Assembly (NCBI RefSeq): GCF_001665875.1
Contig: NZ_LZTA01000078.1
Span: 82,794 to 146,793 of the forward strand
Source of the DNA: Mycobacterium sp. 852002-40037_SCH5390672
Lineage (GTDB): Bacteria; Actinomycetota; Actinomycetes; Mycobacteriales; Mycobacteriaceae
DNA length: 64,000 nt
Reading direction: 5' to 3'
Shown piece after piece: positions 1-8,599 of this stretch. A program made the translations under genes and the position numbers. How positions within the stretch are numbered: the first letter of the stretch is position 1; every line of letters starts with the position of its first letter. The notes beneath the pieces were generated by a model. The model made no database searches. It was not told the DNA's origin and saw only the letters and a program-made list of their open reading frames with translations.

Positions 1-3
1 GCC

Positions 4-24
4 GTTGTCGCTGAAAGGCGGGCA
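4..24 (+). repeat. Single copy of a dispersed intergenic repeat core
   Basis: The core GTCGCTNAAAGGCGGGC, preceded by GTT, lies just downstream of the leftmost regulator gene. The same 21-bp core occurs twice more at about 20.1-20.2 kb as inverted copies. Similarity to those copies fades outside the core. It codes for nothing I can see. Confidence 0.5.
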
Positions 25-55
25 CAAACCACACGCTCCCCGCTGCGGCCGGCGA

Positions 56-613
56 TCACGGCGCCGAGCCGGTGAGGTAGTGGGCGAGCACCGGGCGCAG
101 CCATTCGGTCAGCGTCGCGTCGTCCATCGCGGCCAGCGCGGGCACCCCGACGACGTTGCGCGCCATGGCGATTCCCAACACCTGCGAACCCACCATCGCG
201 GTGCGTTCGGCGGCACGGTCGGGAGTGACGGTGGTCAGCGCCGGCGCAACTTTTTCGACGAACACTTCCAGCAGCGCGTCGGCGGCGGTCCGGTTGGTGG
301 CGGCCGCGCGCAGCAGCGGCAGGAAAGACCCGGCCGGATCCCACACCCGGACGAGGAACGGCACCAGGACGTCTGCGATGCGCTCCGGGGCGACGCCGGT
401 GAGGTCGGGGAAGGTGATCTCGAGCCGCGAGACCGCGGCGAACAGATCGGCCTTGTTGCCGAAGTAGTGCATGACCAACGCGGGGTCGACGCCGGCCTCG
501 GCCGCGACGGCACGGATGGTGGTCCGCTCGAAGCCGTGGGTGGAGAACAGGGCGCGCGCGGCACCGAGGATCGTCGCGCGGGTGACTTTGCCGTCGCGGG
601 TTTTACCGGGCAT
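56..613 (-). CDS. TetR/AcrR-family transcriptional regulator
   Basis: A 185-residue protein of ordinary TetR length. The N-terminal three-helix DNA-binding domain covers about residues 10-56, with the recognition region ending in the typical VMHYFGNKADLF. The C-terminal ligand domain (about 60-185) is helical and unassigned, with WLRPVLAHYL at the end. It is divergent from the FAD monooxygenase gene across a gap holding two copies of one palindrome, so it probably represses both itself and the monooxygenase, with the enzyme's substrate or a related compound as effector. The ATG at 613 is used because it leaves the operators outside the gene. The effector is unknown. Confidence 0.88.
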   Translation of the reverse strand: MPGKTRDGKVTRATILGAARALFSTHGFERTTIRAVAAEAGVDPALVMHYFGNKADLFAAVSRLEITFPDLTGVAPERIADVLVPFLVRVWDPAGSFLPLLRAAATNRTAADALLEVFVEKVAPALTTVTPDRAAERTAMVGSQVLGIAMARNVVGVPALAAMDDATLTEWLRPVLAHYLTGSAP

Positions 614-626
614 GCCGAAATTCTAG

Positions 627-641
627 TTCAACAACTGTTGA
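627..641. promoter_or_regulatory. TetR operator-like palindrome, copy 1
   Basis: The sequence TTCAACAACTGTTGA has perfect six-base arms TCAACA/TGTTGA around AC. A second copy with the same arms lies 43 bp away centre to centre, about four helical turns. It sits close to the TetR start codon, a place where a dimer would block the regulator's own promoter. Confidence 0.7.
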
Positions 642-669
642 CATCGCTACCACTCGGGCTTACGTTGAT

Positions 670-685
670 TTCAACAGTTGTTGAA
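670..685. promoter_or_regulatory. TetR operator-like palindrome, copy 2
   Basis: TTCAACAGTTGTTGAA has seven-base perfect arms around GT. It lies 70 bp upstream of the monooxygenase start codon. Having the same half-site as the copy at 627-641 argues for one protein, most simply the adjacent TetR, binding both. Confidence 0.72.
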
Positions 686-755
686 TCGGTTCGTCAGCGC
701 GATCCACCCCCGGCGACATCCGTCGCTGGTACTCCGAGCCGGAAGGAGCGAAGCC

Positions 756-2225
756 ATGAGTACAACCGCCGTCCACGACGTCGACGTCCTGGTGGTGGGA
801 GCGGGCCCCACGGGCCTGACCGCCGCGGGCGACCTGGCCCGCGCCGGGCGATCGGTGACCGTGCTGGAGCGCTGGCCCGCCGAAAACCCGACCAGCCGCG
901 CGTTCGCCGTCATGGCCTCGACGCTGGAAGTCCTCGATGCGCGCGGGGCGGCCGACGAGCTGCTCGCGCTCGGGCAGCGCGGGCCGGACGTGACGCTGTT
1001 CGCCAAGGCCCGCCTCGACCTGACCCGGCTCGACTCGGCCTACCCGTTCGTCTTGATCACCCCTCAGACCAACGTCGACGCGGCCCTGCTCCGATATGCG
1101 GCGGCCGAAGGGGCCGACATCCGGCGCGGCGTCGAGGTGGTCGCGCTCGAGCAGGACACCGACGGTGTCACGGTCATCGCGCGCCCCAAGGATGATTGCG
1201 ATCCTGCACACCAGCAGACGTGGCGCGCGCGGTACGTGATCGGCGCCGACGGTGCGCACAGCTCTGTCCGGACGTTGGTGGGCGCCGACTTTCCCGGCAA
1301 GACGGTGCTGAGCTCACTCATGCTGGCCGACGTCAAGCTCGCCCACGGCCCGTCGGGCGGCCGATTAGTGGTGGGCACCACCGGTGACGCGTTGGGCTTC
1401 TTGGCCCCCTACAACCGCCACGACGGGGACGGCTCGTGGTACCGGGCCTTGGTGTGGGACCGCGACAATCAGCTGCCCGACAGCGCGCCCGTCGACAACG
1501 CCGAGATCATCGACGTCCTGGGCCGGGCCATGGGGACCGACTTCGGCGTGATCGAGATCGGCTGGAAGTCGCGATTCCATTGCGACGAAAGGCAAGTCGC
1601 GCAGTACCGGCACGGCCGGGTGTTCCTGGCCGGTGACGCCGCGCACGTGCACTCGCCGATGGGCGGCCAGGGCATGAACACCGGTATCCAGGACGCCGCG
1701 AACCTGGCCTGGAAGCTCGATGCGGTGCTCGGTGGCGCCGACGGCCGCCTGCTGGACACCTACCACGGCGAACGCCACCCGATCGGCGAACGGGTGCTGC
1801 TGCAGTCCGGGATGATCGCCCGCGCCGCGACGCTGCATCGGCGGCCTGCGATCTGGTTGCGTAACCTGTTGGCTCCCAACCTGCTTCGGATACCCGCGGT
1901 GCAGGAGTTCGTGGCCGGCAGTTTTGCGGGCACGACCCTGCGTTACGGCCGGCGCGGACCGGTGGGCACCCGCGCCACCGCGATTCCGCTCGTCGAGGGG
2001 CGGTTGACCCGACTGTTGCGCACCGGCGAGTACGTCTTCATCCGCGAATACGGCGCCGCCCCGGTCGAGGCGCCCGGAATGGTGCAGGCCGAGCGGGCCG
2101 ACCGCGGACCGGCCGTGCTGGTGCGTCCCGACGGGTACATTGCGTGGGCCGGTGCGTCGGCACAGGCGCCAGAAGGGGTCACCAACATGGCGGAGGCCGC
2201 GGCGACTACCGTGCGCGCGCGGTGA
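756..2225 (+). CDS. FAD-dependent aromatic-ring monooxygenase (PHBH/rifampicin-monooxygenase-like)
   Basis: A 489-residue class A flavoprotein hydroxylase. An N-terminal Rossmann fold starts at about residue 12 with VVGAGPTGLTAAG. The second FAD motif GRVFLAGDAAHVHSP is at about residues 288-302, followed by GGQGMNTGIQDAANLAWKL. The C-terminal part ends in LVRPDGYIAWAG, as in phenol and pentachlorophenol hydroxylases with a thioredoxin-like tail. The ATG at 756 is chosen because GGAAGGAG lies 7 bases upstream and because an earlier in-frame TTG falls inside the operator. Such enzymes use NAD(P)H and O2 to hydroxylate a phenolic or polycyclic substrate. Drug inactivation is possible, but the substrate cannot be read from sequence. 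Probably controlled by the divergent TetR. Confidence 0.85.
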   Translation: MSTTAVHDVDVLVVGAGPTGLTAAGDLARAGRSVTVLERWPAENPTSRAFAVMASTLEVLDARGAADELLALGQRGPDVTLFAKARLDLTRLDSAYPFVLITPQTNVDAALLRYAAAEGADIRRGVEVVALEQDTDGVTVIARPKDDCDPAHQQTWRARYVIGADGAHSSVRTLVGADFPGKTVLSSLMLADVKLAHGPSGGRLVVGTTGDALGFLAPYNRHDGDGSWYRALVWDRDNQLPDSAPVDNAEIIDVLGRAMGTDFGVIEIGWKSRFHCDERQVAQYRHGRVFLAGDAAHVHSPMGGQGMNTGIQDAANLAWKLDAVLGGADGRLLDTYHGERHPIGERVLLQSGMIARAATLHRRPAIWLRNLLAPNLLRIPAVQEFVAGSFAGTTLRYGRRGPVGTRATAIPLVEGRLTRLLRTGEYVFIREYGAAPVEAPGMVQAERADRGPAVLVRPDGYIAWAGASAQAPEGVTNMAEAAATTVRAR

Positions 2226-2231
2226 TTCGCC

Positions 2232-3017
2232 CTAGCCGGTGTGCTCGGGCTGGTCCTGAGTGAACGATCGGAGACGCCGGCGGGTCTGGTGATCTTCCGC
2301 GCCGGGCTCGCCGTCGCTGTGCCGGCCCCGCGTGTAATCGCCCTGCCACGGCACTTTCTCGTTGCCGGCGCCGCCCGCGGCTTCCTGCTCGCGGCCCAGC
2401 GCGCCGCGTGAACCGAGGAAGTGTTCGTGCTTGCGGTGCAGCTCTTCGTCGGATTCGATGGGCCTGAGCTCGGGGACGAACTCCTCGAGGTCGGCCCGGC
2501 GTTGCGGCACGATCATGCAGATCGGCTCGTCGACCTCGAATCGCACCGGCATGAACTCGCGGGTGAATTTCCAATTCATGCTGAAACTCGAACTGGACCA
2601 ATCGGTTTCGACGATGCCTTCCAGCGGGCAGATGGCATCCTTCGGATAGTTCGCCGGCCCGCGGACCAGCAGGTTGTAGCCCGGCGGGGTGCGAAACAGC
2701 ATCGGCAGGTGCCAGGTCAAGATGCCATAACCGAAGTGGCTCGAGGGCAGGAACTGACCGCTTTCGCGGGTGTCGGGCGCGATCATCAGATTGGTGCGGT
2801 CGTTGCCGCCCATCCACGTCGCGGTGAACGCGCTGCGGTTGCGCACCTCCCAGCCGCTCTGATTGGCGATCAGCATCGGCAAACACCGGTGCGGCCACCC
2901 TTGGCGTATCTCCGACATCCACTCGCGGCCGATCGGTGCGGGGCTGATCGGCGGCGCGATTTCATGGGTGACGTACGCGATCAGTGGGCGGGACCGCCTG
3001 TCGGCGTTGTCACTCAT
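2232..3017 (-). CDS. Conserved hypothetical protein, DUF6065-like
   Basis: A 261-residue soluble protein with no signal peptide or membrane segment. It is rich in Trp and Pro through residues 1-190 (for example GGNDRTNLMIAPDT, HFGYGILTWHLPMLFRTPPG and TDWSSSSFSMNWKFT), the kind of pattern seen in DUF6065 proteins. The last 60 residues (LHRKHEHFLGSRGALG onward) are charged and probably disordered. It is convergent with the FAD monooxygenase gene, leaving only 6 bp. I do not know its biochemical role. The family assignment is from memory of the motif style, so it is tentative. The remaining gap to the next gene (3018-3256) shows nothing I recognise. Confidence 0.7.
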   Translation of the reverse strand: MSDNADRRSRPLIAYVTHEIAPPISPAPIGREWMSEIRQGWPHRCLPMLIANQSGWEVRNRSAFTATWMGGNDRTNLMIAPDTRESGQFLPSSHFGYGILTWHLPMLFRTPPGYNLLVRGPANYPKDAICPLEGIVETDWSSSSFSMNWKFTREFMPVRFEVDEPICMIVPQRRADLEEFVPELRPIESDEELHRKHEHFLGSRGALGREQEAAGGAGNEKVPWQGDYTRGRHSDGEPGAEDHQTRRRLRSFTQDQPEHTG

Positions 3018-3256
3018 CGGCTCCTCGATTCGCTGGTTTCCCGGGATAGCAAGTATCTCAACCGAGACGGCCGGTCGAAAGTTGACTATCCGGGTTCCCG
3101 CTGCCCGCCGTTGAAATCACGTCCACCATAGAGGCATAGCACCTGTCATGCGCGCCGACGAATGTCAGAACCGTCACGTGAGCTGCTCCGCGGCGTTGCG
3201 CAACGTCTCCTATGGGCAGGGGCCGATATCGCCCAGCCCACCCGTCGACAACACTG

Positions 3257-4969
3257 TCATGCGATACCTCGCGAAGGTTTCGGCGCGGCAAGTTCCCGCA
3301 GCGAAGACAGGAACAGCTCATCCATCCTTGGGCTCAAGTCGGCCAGCGTCGCGGCGCTGGCGTAGCCGGCGGAACCAAAGACGCGTTCGAGCGCATCGGT
3401 AGCAGTAGTGGCGCCGATGGAAAGGCAAAGGCAGGCAACGCCTTCCGTGCGGAGTTCGTCGAGGGCCTTGTAGCAGTCGGCTTCGGCGTAACGGCCTTCG
3501 TAGCCGTCGTCGTAGGGAAACCCATCGGAAAGGACGACCAGCAGCCGATTCGGTGTGCCCGCATCGGTTTTGAGGATTTCGCCCGCACCTCGGATCCCGG
3601 CACCAAGGCGTGTGTAGCCCGACGGTTCGAGCTGGTTGAGCCGCGCTCGGCCGATAGCGCCGAAATTTTGGTCGAACGTCTTGATGACCGGCAGATGGAC
3701 CGCGTGGCGGCCCTGTGATCGAAATGCGTAGACGGCGACGCGGTCACCAAGTTCTTCGAGTGTGACGGCCAGAGTGGCGGCCGCCCGTCGCTGGTGGTCG
3801 TGCACCGCGAGGCCGTCCGAATCGGCGTCGACGGCTGACCCGGAGGCGTCGATCAGAATGAGCACGCCGAGATTGCGGGCGAGTTTGCGGCGCTCGGTGT
3901 AGACGTGTTCGGGCGGGGAGAAGCCGGATTGCAGATCGACGAACAGGTCGATGAGCGCCTCGATGTCCAGGTCGTCGCCGTCGGCGCGGCCGCGCAGTAC
4001 CTTCGGGCCGAGCCCCACGCGAGCCAGGCGTCGCCGCAGCACGTCGTCGTGTGCCACACCGGCATCGGAGACGTCGGCGGCGATGGTCAGTGGAAAGTCG
4101 ATGACCCGGCACCAGTCAGGCTTGTACCGGTCGTTGAAGACGTCCCACTCCGGATACAGGGCGCCGCCGACGCCCATCGCGGCACCGGGTTTGCCGTGAT
4201 CGGTGAAGTGGACCCGGGTGGGCACGGGACGCGCATTCGGGCCGATCTCCTGCACCCGCCGGATCGAGCGAACCGTCATCTCGGCGCCCGCGGCACCCTC
4301 TCCCGGGGAACGCGATCCTCCGAACATCTTGCGGAAGTAGTCCGACATCGACTGGTTGTTGAAGAGCGGGCTTTCAAACAGTTTGAGGATCTTGCTCTCC
4401 CCGGACTTCCCGCCGTCATCGTCTTCGTCGTCGTCCTGCGATTCGGACATGTCGATGGGATCGAACTGCAGTCGGAGATCTTTGTTGGTGGCCTGCCCGC
4501 CCGGTCCTGCGGGCGCCGCCATCAAGCGCGAGGGCTTGATGACACCGAACCACTCGGGTGGGTCGGGCACCTTGGTTCGGCTCTTGGCCACCTTGAGTGA
4601 CTCATCGGCGGTGGCGGTGCCCGGTCGTCCATCGGGTAGCAGCGCGGCATCGAGTGGAATCTGTCGGGCGAGTTCGCCGAGAACCCGCCGACCTTCGAGT
4701 GCCAGGTAGCGGCGCGCCAATGTGGAACGTGCCCGCAATCCCTTCACCAATCGCGGCTCAAGGCTGCCCGCGCCGAGAAGTGCGGCCTGAACCACCATCT
4801 CGCGGCGCTGCTCCTCGACGGGGGCGCCGGACGAGACGAAGATGAACTGGCCGTTCGTGTGCGCGGGCTGGCCGGCCGGCGCCTCGGTGACTTCGACGGA
4901 CCTGCCGGCGATGTAGGTGGCGAGGAACCGGAACCGGTCAGGGTGGTGGGGATTGGAAGCGTCGGTCAC
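3257..4969 (-). CDS. VWA-domain protein, CbbO/NorD-like partner of the MoxR-type AAA ATPase
   Basis: A 570-residue protein. The N-terminal two thirds is family-specific, with an acidic low-complexity patch (SESQDDDEDDDGGKSGES) near the middle. The C-terminal von Willebrand A domain (about 360-560) has a MIDAS: DASGS at about residue 373, a downstream Thr in GYTRLGAG, and SDGFPYDDGYEGRY. This is the layout of CbbO/NorD proteins, which act with a CbbQ/NorQ ATPase to remodel or load metal into a target enzyme. The GTG start at 4969 overlaps the ATPase stop (GTGA), implying translational coupling. No Rubisco, NO reductase or methanol dehydrogenase lies nearby, so the client is unknown. Confidence 0.85.
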   Translation of the reverse strand: MTDASNPHHPDRFRFLATYIAGRSVEVTEAPAGQPAHTNGQFIFVSSGAPVEEQRREMVVQAALLGAGSLEPRLVKGLRARSTLARRYLALEGRRVLGELARQIPLDAALLPDGRPGTATADESLKVAKSRTKVPDPPEWFGVIKPSRLMAAPAGPGGQATNKDLRLQFDPIDMSESQDDDEDDDGGKSGESKILKLFESPLFNNQSMSDYFRKMFGGSRSPGEGAAGAEMTVRSIRRVQEIGPNARPVPTRVHFTDHGKPGAAMGVGGALYPEWDVFNDRYKPDWCRVIDFPLTIAADVSDAGVAHDDVLRRRLARVGLGPKVLRGRADGDDLDIEALIDLFVDLQSGFSPPEHVYTERRKLARNLGVLILIDASGSAVDADSDGLAVHDHQRRAAATLAVTLEELGDRVAVYAFRSQGRHAVHLPVIKTFDQNFGAIGRARLNQLEPSGYTRLGAGIRGAGEILKTDAGTPNRLLVVLSDGFPYDDGYEGRYAEADCYKALDELRTEGVACLCLSIGATTATDALERVFGSAGYASAATLADLSPRMDELFLSSLRELAAPKPSRGIA

Positions 4970-5784
4970 TTCTGGGGCAGGACGGTATTGACGAGTTCGT
5001 CGAGGGCACGGATGACATCGTCGTCGTCGGAGAGCACCTGGACGACGGCCGCGTGGACTGCACTGCGCAGATTCAGTCCTTCGGCGGCAAGGCCGCCGGC
5101 GAGAATCAACATGCGAGTGGAGGACACTTCGCGCAACGGTGAGCCGTCGAGGTTTCGGATGGCGTACGCGAGCTTGACCAACGAACGTGCGGTCTCGGTG
5201 TCGATCCCGGCTTCGTAGGCGACCACCTCGGTCTCGATCTCGGGCGATGGGTAGCCGAGCTCGATGGCGACGAAGCGCTGACGGGTCGACTCCTTGAGGT
5301 TCTTCAGGACGCTCTGGTATCCGGGGTTGTAGGAAATCACCAGCTGGAATCCGGGCGCCGCCCGCAACGTCGTGCCGAGCCGGTCGACGGGCAGCTCGCG
5401 GCGGTGATCGGCGAGCGGATGGATGACCACGGTGGTGTCCTGGCGCGCCTCCACCACCTCGTCCAGATAGAAGATGGCGCCCTCGCGCACCGCGCGGGTC
5501 AACGGCCCGTCCACCCAGACCGTTTCACCGCCCTTGAGCAGGAACCGGCCCACCAGATCGGCCGACGTCATGTCCTCGTGGCCCGCAACGGTAATCAGGT
5601 CCCGGCCCAGCTGGTGGGCCATCGCCTCCACGAATCGTGTTTTCCCGCATCCCGTCGGGCCTTTCAACAGGACCGGCAGGCCTCGGCCGGCCGCCGCGCG
5701 GAAGACCTCCACCTCGTCGCCGACGGCACGGTAGAACGGCGCGTTCGAAACCGAGCGAACGGTCGCGGGTTGACTGTTCAGCAA
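4966..5784 (-). CDS. MoxR-class AAA+ ATPase, CbbQ/NirQ/NorQ type
   Basis: A 272-residue AAA+ ATPase. Walker A GPTGCGKT is at about residues 41-48. Walker B is in AIFYLDEVVEARQDT, followed by HPLADHRRELPVDR. Sensor-region NPGYQSVLKNLKESTRQRF is typical of the CbbQ group, and the C-terminal part (about 190-272) corresponds to the CbbQ_C lid. The start is TTG at 5784, directly next to the stop of the upstream membrane-protein gene; no better start is visible before Walker A. The stop overlaps the VWA gene start. Family members form hexamers that with a VWA protein activate a specific enzyme. Here the coupled AveC-like protein is the natural candidate client (inference). Confidence 0.9.
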   Translation of the reverse strand: MLNSQPATVRSVSNAPFYRAVGDEVEVFRAAAGRGLPVLLKGPTGCGKTRFVEAMAHQLGRDLITVAGHEDMTSADLVGRFLLKGGETVWVDGPLTRAVREGAIFYLDEVVEARQDTTVVIHPLADHRRELPVDRLGTTLRAAPGFQLVISYNPGYQSVLKNLKESTRQRFVAIELGYPSPEIETEVVAYEAGIDTETARSLVKLAYAIRNLDGSPLREVSSTRMLILAGGLAAEGLNLRSAVHAAVVQVLSDDDDVIRALDELVNTVLPQK

Positions 5785-6954
5785 TTACTTCCCCCGATCG
5801 AGCGGAACGTTGTTGGGAAGTTTTACGCCCTCGGGTAGGACAAGCTTCCCGTCGTGGTTGATGTAGCCGGAATTCGTCAGGGGCACCGGTAGCGCAGGAT
5901 CGGGGCACGGCCGATCGGTGTCTGCGCCGCAGATGCCCATCAGGAAGTACGAGCGCTTCAGGATGTCGTCGGGCCAGGGGTCTTGGTGCATGGCGAACCA
6001 CTGCGCCGGAAGGTTGTAGAAGACGAAGAAGAAGGCGCTGCAGGCGGCGAAGATCGCCAGGAAGCGGGTGAGCTGCTGCTTGGCAAAGCCGCCCTGGACT
6101 CGTTCGAGTCCCCGTTCAACGAACGTCCGGCCGTGGTCGTCGGCGAAGAAGCGCATGCAGCACAGGCCGGCCTGTACGCCGCCCCACATCAGCCCTTCGT
6201 AGAGGGGCCACTGGTAGTACGTGCCGGCATTGACCGACAGCGCCCGAATCGCACCGGGGTAGGTGAACAGCCCCATCGGCATGAGGAACAGACCCTCGAT
6301 GACGAAGTCGAAGAAGAAGGTCCAGGCGATCACCACGCCGATCAAGCCGAAGGTGTTGATGTTGGGCCACCGCTGCTTGGCTTTGCGCATCACCCAGCAG
6401 CCGAGCATCGTGCATAGCAGGACGAAAAAGTAGCCGGGAGCGTTCATCAGGAACGGCTCGGCCATCATGGCACCCGGTTTCCCGAACGACACCCAACCCG
6501 GAATGTCCTGGACCCACGAGCCCCGGTTCCACATCCAGGTGTTGTACGTGCTCCACGTGTTGAAGTAGTTCAGCAGCGGATCCTGAAAGAACAGCAGGCC
6601 GCATGAGATCAGGAGCATGCCGTCCAGGGTGATTCGCCGCTCCCGACGCCACGGCCGAATGATGAACCACCAGAAGGCAACCGGCAGCCCGACGACGATG
6701 ACGGCGGTCCAGGTGAAGAGGATCGCCTTCATGAGGGTCGGTGGCTCGCTGGGTCCCGGAGGAACCCGCTCGAAGTTGGGCCCGGCGATCCAGCGGATCC
6801 ACACGTACAGCTGAAATGCCAGAATGGCGCCCCCGGCGATGGCCCAGATCCGCACGGGCTTGGCCTTGGGAGCAGGCTTGGTCCCCAGTGAACCCACGTC
6901 CCCGAGCGACTCGGTAACGAAGGGCGCGCTCTTCTTATTCGACAGTTCGGTCAT
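5785..6954 (-). CDS. Integral membrane protein of the AveC-like (spirocyclase) family
   Basis: A 389-residue polytopic membrane protein with about seven hydrophobic segments, including IWAIAGGAILAFQLYVWI, ILFTWTAVIVVGLPVAFWW, YFFVLLCTMLGCWVM, FGLIGVVIAWTFFFDFVIEG and FLAIFAACSAFFFVFY. The loop with FQDPLLNYFNTWSTYNTW, then NRGSW and PGW, is the family hallmark I recognise from actinobacterial proteins annotated after AveC. The ATG at 6954 is chosen over an upstream in-frame start because AGGAGGGG lies upstream at good spacing. It is first in a three-gene operon with the AAA ATPase and VWA genes, with essentially no gaps. AveC is linked to spiroketal formation in avermectin biosynthesis; whether mycobacterial members share any such chemistry is not established. 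Confidence 0.8.
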   Translation of the reverse strand: MTELSNKKSAPFVTESLGDVGSLGTKPAPKAKPVRIWAIAGGAILAFQLYVWIRWIAGPNFERVPPGPSEPPTLMKAILFTWTAVIVVGLPVAFWWFIIRPWRRERRITLDGMLLISCGLLFFQDPLLNYFNTWSTYNTWMWNRGSWVQDIPGWVSFGKPGAMMAEPFLMNAPGYFFVLLCTMLGCWVMRKAKQRWPNINTFGLIGVVIAWTFFFDFVIEGLFLMPMGLFTYPGAIRALSVNAGTYYQWPLYEGLMWGGVQAGLCCMRFFADDHGRTFVERGLERVQGGFAKQQLTRFLAIFAACSAFFFVFYNLPAQWFAMHQDPWPDDILKRSYFLMGICGADTDRPCPDPALPVPLTNSGYINHDGKLVLPEGVKLPNNVPLDRGK

Positions 6955-7106
6955 GACACTGCCCCTCCTGAATCGTCGTGATACAGCGTCCGCGAACCCG
7001 ACTGCGCCCGAGACGCGAACCGGCCACGGTGCACCCGCACTAGGCATGCCCACGCTCACGATGAGTGATTAGTCGCTGAGCTCCGACAGCCGGGCCTCCG
7101 GTTAAC

Positions 7107-7120
7107 ATACCAATCGGTAT
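7107..7120. promoter_or_regulatory. Palindromic operator between AveC-like operon and TetR gene
   Basis: ATACCAATCGGTAT has perfect five-base arms ATACC/GGTAT around AATC. It lies 46 bp before the TetR start and about 150 bp before the AveC-like gene. Placement and symmetry fit an operator for the adjacent TetR protein. Confidence 0.65.
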
Positions 7121-7165
7121 CTCAATAACCAAGGATATTCTCAGATTCTATGGCAGAATCGCGAC

Positions 7166-7768
7166 ATGGTGGAGCGCTGGACTCGAGAGCGGCGCCTCGA
7201 GCACACCCGTTCGCTGCTGCTGGATGCAGCGGAGGAGGTGTTTGCCGAAAAGGGCTTCATGGCAGCGTCTCTCGACGACATCGCACACACCGCGGGCTAT
7301 ACGAAGGGCGCCATCTACAAGCACTTCGCCACGAAGGAAGACCTGTTCCTGGCGGTGAGCGATCGGTACTGGCGTCGGTATTTCGACAACTTCTCCGAGG
7401 TGATGTCGACCGCCACCCAGATCGGGGCGCGCGAACTCGACCAAATCGCCGAGCGATGGCGCAAACTAAGCCAGGATCGCGGCGCCGAGCACGCCGCATT
7501 GGGACACGAATTCACCCTGTATCTACTTCGCAACCCCGACGCACGGGAACGGGTGGCCGCGAAGCGAGCAGAAGTCGTCGAGGCACTGGCCAAGTTCATC
7601 GTCGAGGGGATAAACCGCCTGGGCGGAGCGCTGCTGATCCCTCCATTGACATTCGCCCACATACTCGTCGCCACCACTGACTCCGTCATGCTGGGCAGCC
7701 AGCTCGACGACATCGACCTTTACCGGCCCACGCTCGAAATGTATGTGTCCGTGATCAAATTGCCTTGA
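7166..7768 (+). CDS. TetR/AcrR-family transcriptional regulator
   Basis: A 200-residue TetR protein. The helix-turn-helix domain (about residues 12-58) contains LDDIAHTAGYTKGAIYKHF followed by ATKEDLFLAV, a canonical match. The C-terminal domain ends RPTLEMYVSVIKLP. It is divergent from the AveC-like/CbbQ/VWA operon, and a perfect palindrome lies in the shared promoter region. The simplest reading is that this protein represses that operon. An upstream in-frame start at 7148 is less likely because the text from 7166 begins as usual for the family (MVERWTRERRLEHTRSLLLD). The ligand is unknown. Confidence 0.88.
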   Translation: MVERWTRERRLEHTRSLLLDAAEEVFAEKGFMAASLDDIAHTAGYTKGAIYKHFATKEDLFLAVSDRYWRRYFDNFSEVMSTATQIGARELDQIAERWRKLSQDRGAEHAALGHEFTLYLLRNPDARERVAAKRAEVVEALAKFIVEGINRLGGALLIPPLTFAHILVATTDSVMLGSQLDDIDLYRPTLEMYVSVIKLP

Positions 7769-7794
7769 GCACAAGGGCGTTCACGCGATACTGA

Positions 7795-8574
7795 CTATTT
7801 GGCCTTCACCAGCCGTTGTGAAACCTGGAGCATCACTCGCCTCGGCGTGAATCGATAACTTTGGGCCAGTAGCGCATTGCGCCACCCCGAGACGACGGTG
7901 GGCGTTGTCTTGTCGATCGCCTTCATCGCTGTGTCGACGACCTGCTCAGGCGTCTGCCGTCCGCTGGTCAGAAATTCTTCACCTGTGCGTGCGAAGAACT
8001 CCGTCTCAGTGGCACCTGGGCAGAGGGTGAGCACGCGTACGCCGGTGGACTTCGTCTCCTGCCACAGCGCCTCGGTGAATGACAACACGAACGCCTTGGT
8101 GGCGCCGTAGACGGCCATCCCGGGGTCGGGCTGAAAGCCCGCGATAGACGAGACGTTGATGATCAGTCCGTGCCGGGCCACGACCATCGCGGGCAGAAAC
8201 AACGCGGTGAGTTCAACGAGCGTCGTGCAGTTCAGTTGGATCTGCGACGCATTTTCATCGGCCTTCTGCTGAGCGAAGTCACCGTGCAGACCGATGCCGG
8301 CATTGTTGATGAGAATGTCGATCCGGCGCCCGAGTTCGCCTATCTGGGAGGCTAATTCGGCCGCTGAGCCCGGAACCGACAGGTCGGCGGCAATCACATC
8401 TACCGTCAGCCCCGGGAACGATTGGAGCAGTCTGCTGCGCAGTTGGTCCAGCTTGTTTTGACGCCGCGCGACGAGCACGAGGTTAACTCCGCGTCTGGCC
8501 AGCTGGACAGCGAACTCCTCGCCGATCCCACCGCTGGAACCAGTGATCAACGCGGTGTCATTGTTGAGGTTCAT
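7795..8574 (-). CDS. Short-chain dehydrogenase/reductase (SDR)
   Basis: A 259-residue classical SDR. The cofactor motif TGSSGGIG is at residues 11-18, the structural NNAG sits in ILINNAGIG, and the catalytic Tyr-Lys pair is in AVYGATKAFVLSF. It ends LQVSQRLVKAK. ARRQNK after the second beta strand suggests NADP(H) preference. The ATG at 8574 has GGGAG about 7 bases upstream. A longer in-frame version would overlap the upstream DUF302 gene and is not used. The C-terminal region resembles mycobacterial SDRs of the Rv1544 kind, also found at 20.3 kb in this window. The substrate is unknown; a lipid or fatty aldehyde is plausible but unproven. Confidence 0.85.
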   Translation of the reverse strand: MNLNNDTALITGSSGGIGEEFAVQLARRGVNLVLVARRQNKLDQLRSRLLQSFPGLTVDVIAADLSVPGSAAELASQIGELGRRIDILINNAGIGLHGDFAQQKADENASQIQLNCTTLVELTALFLPAMVVARHGLIINVSSIAGFQPDPGMAVYGATKAFVLSFTEALWQETKSTGVRVLTLCPGATETEFFARTGEEFLTSGRQTPEQVVDTAMKAIDKTTPTVVSGWRNALLAQSYRFTPRRVMLQVSQRLVKAK

Positions 8575-8599
8575 GGGGACTCCCGAATCAAGGTCCGCA

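Noticed and set aside
5..1195. A 396-codon plus-strand frame across the TetR and monooxygenase genes
   Set aside because: It spans two real divergent genes and their operators in the wrong frames and shows no recognisable domain.
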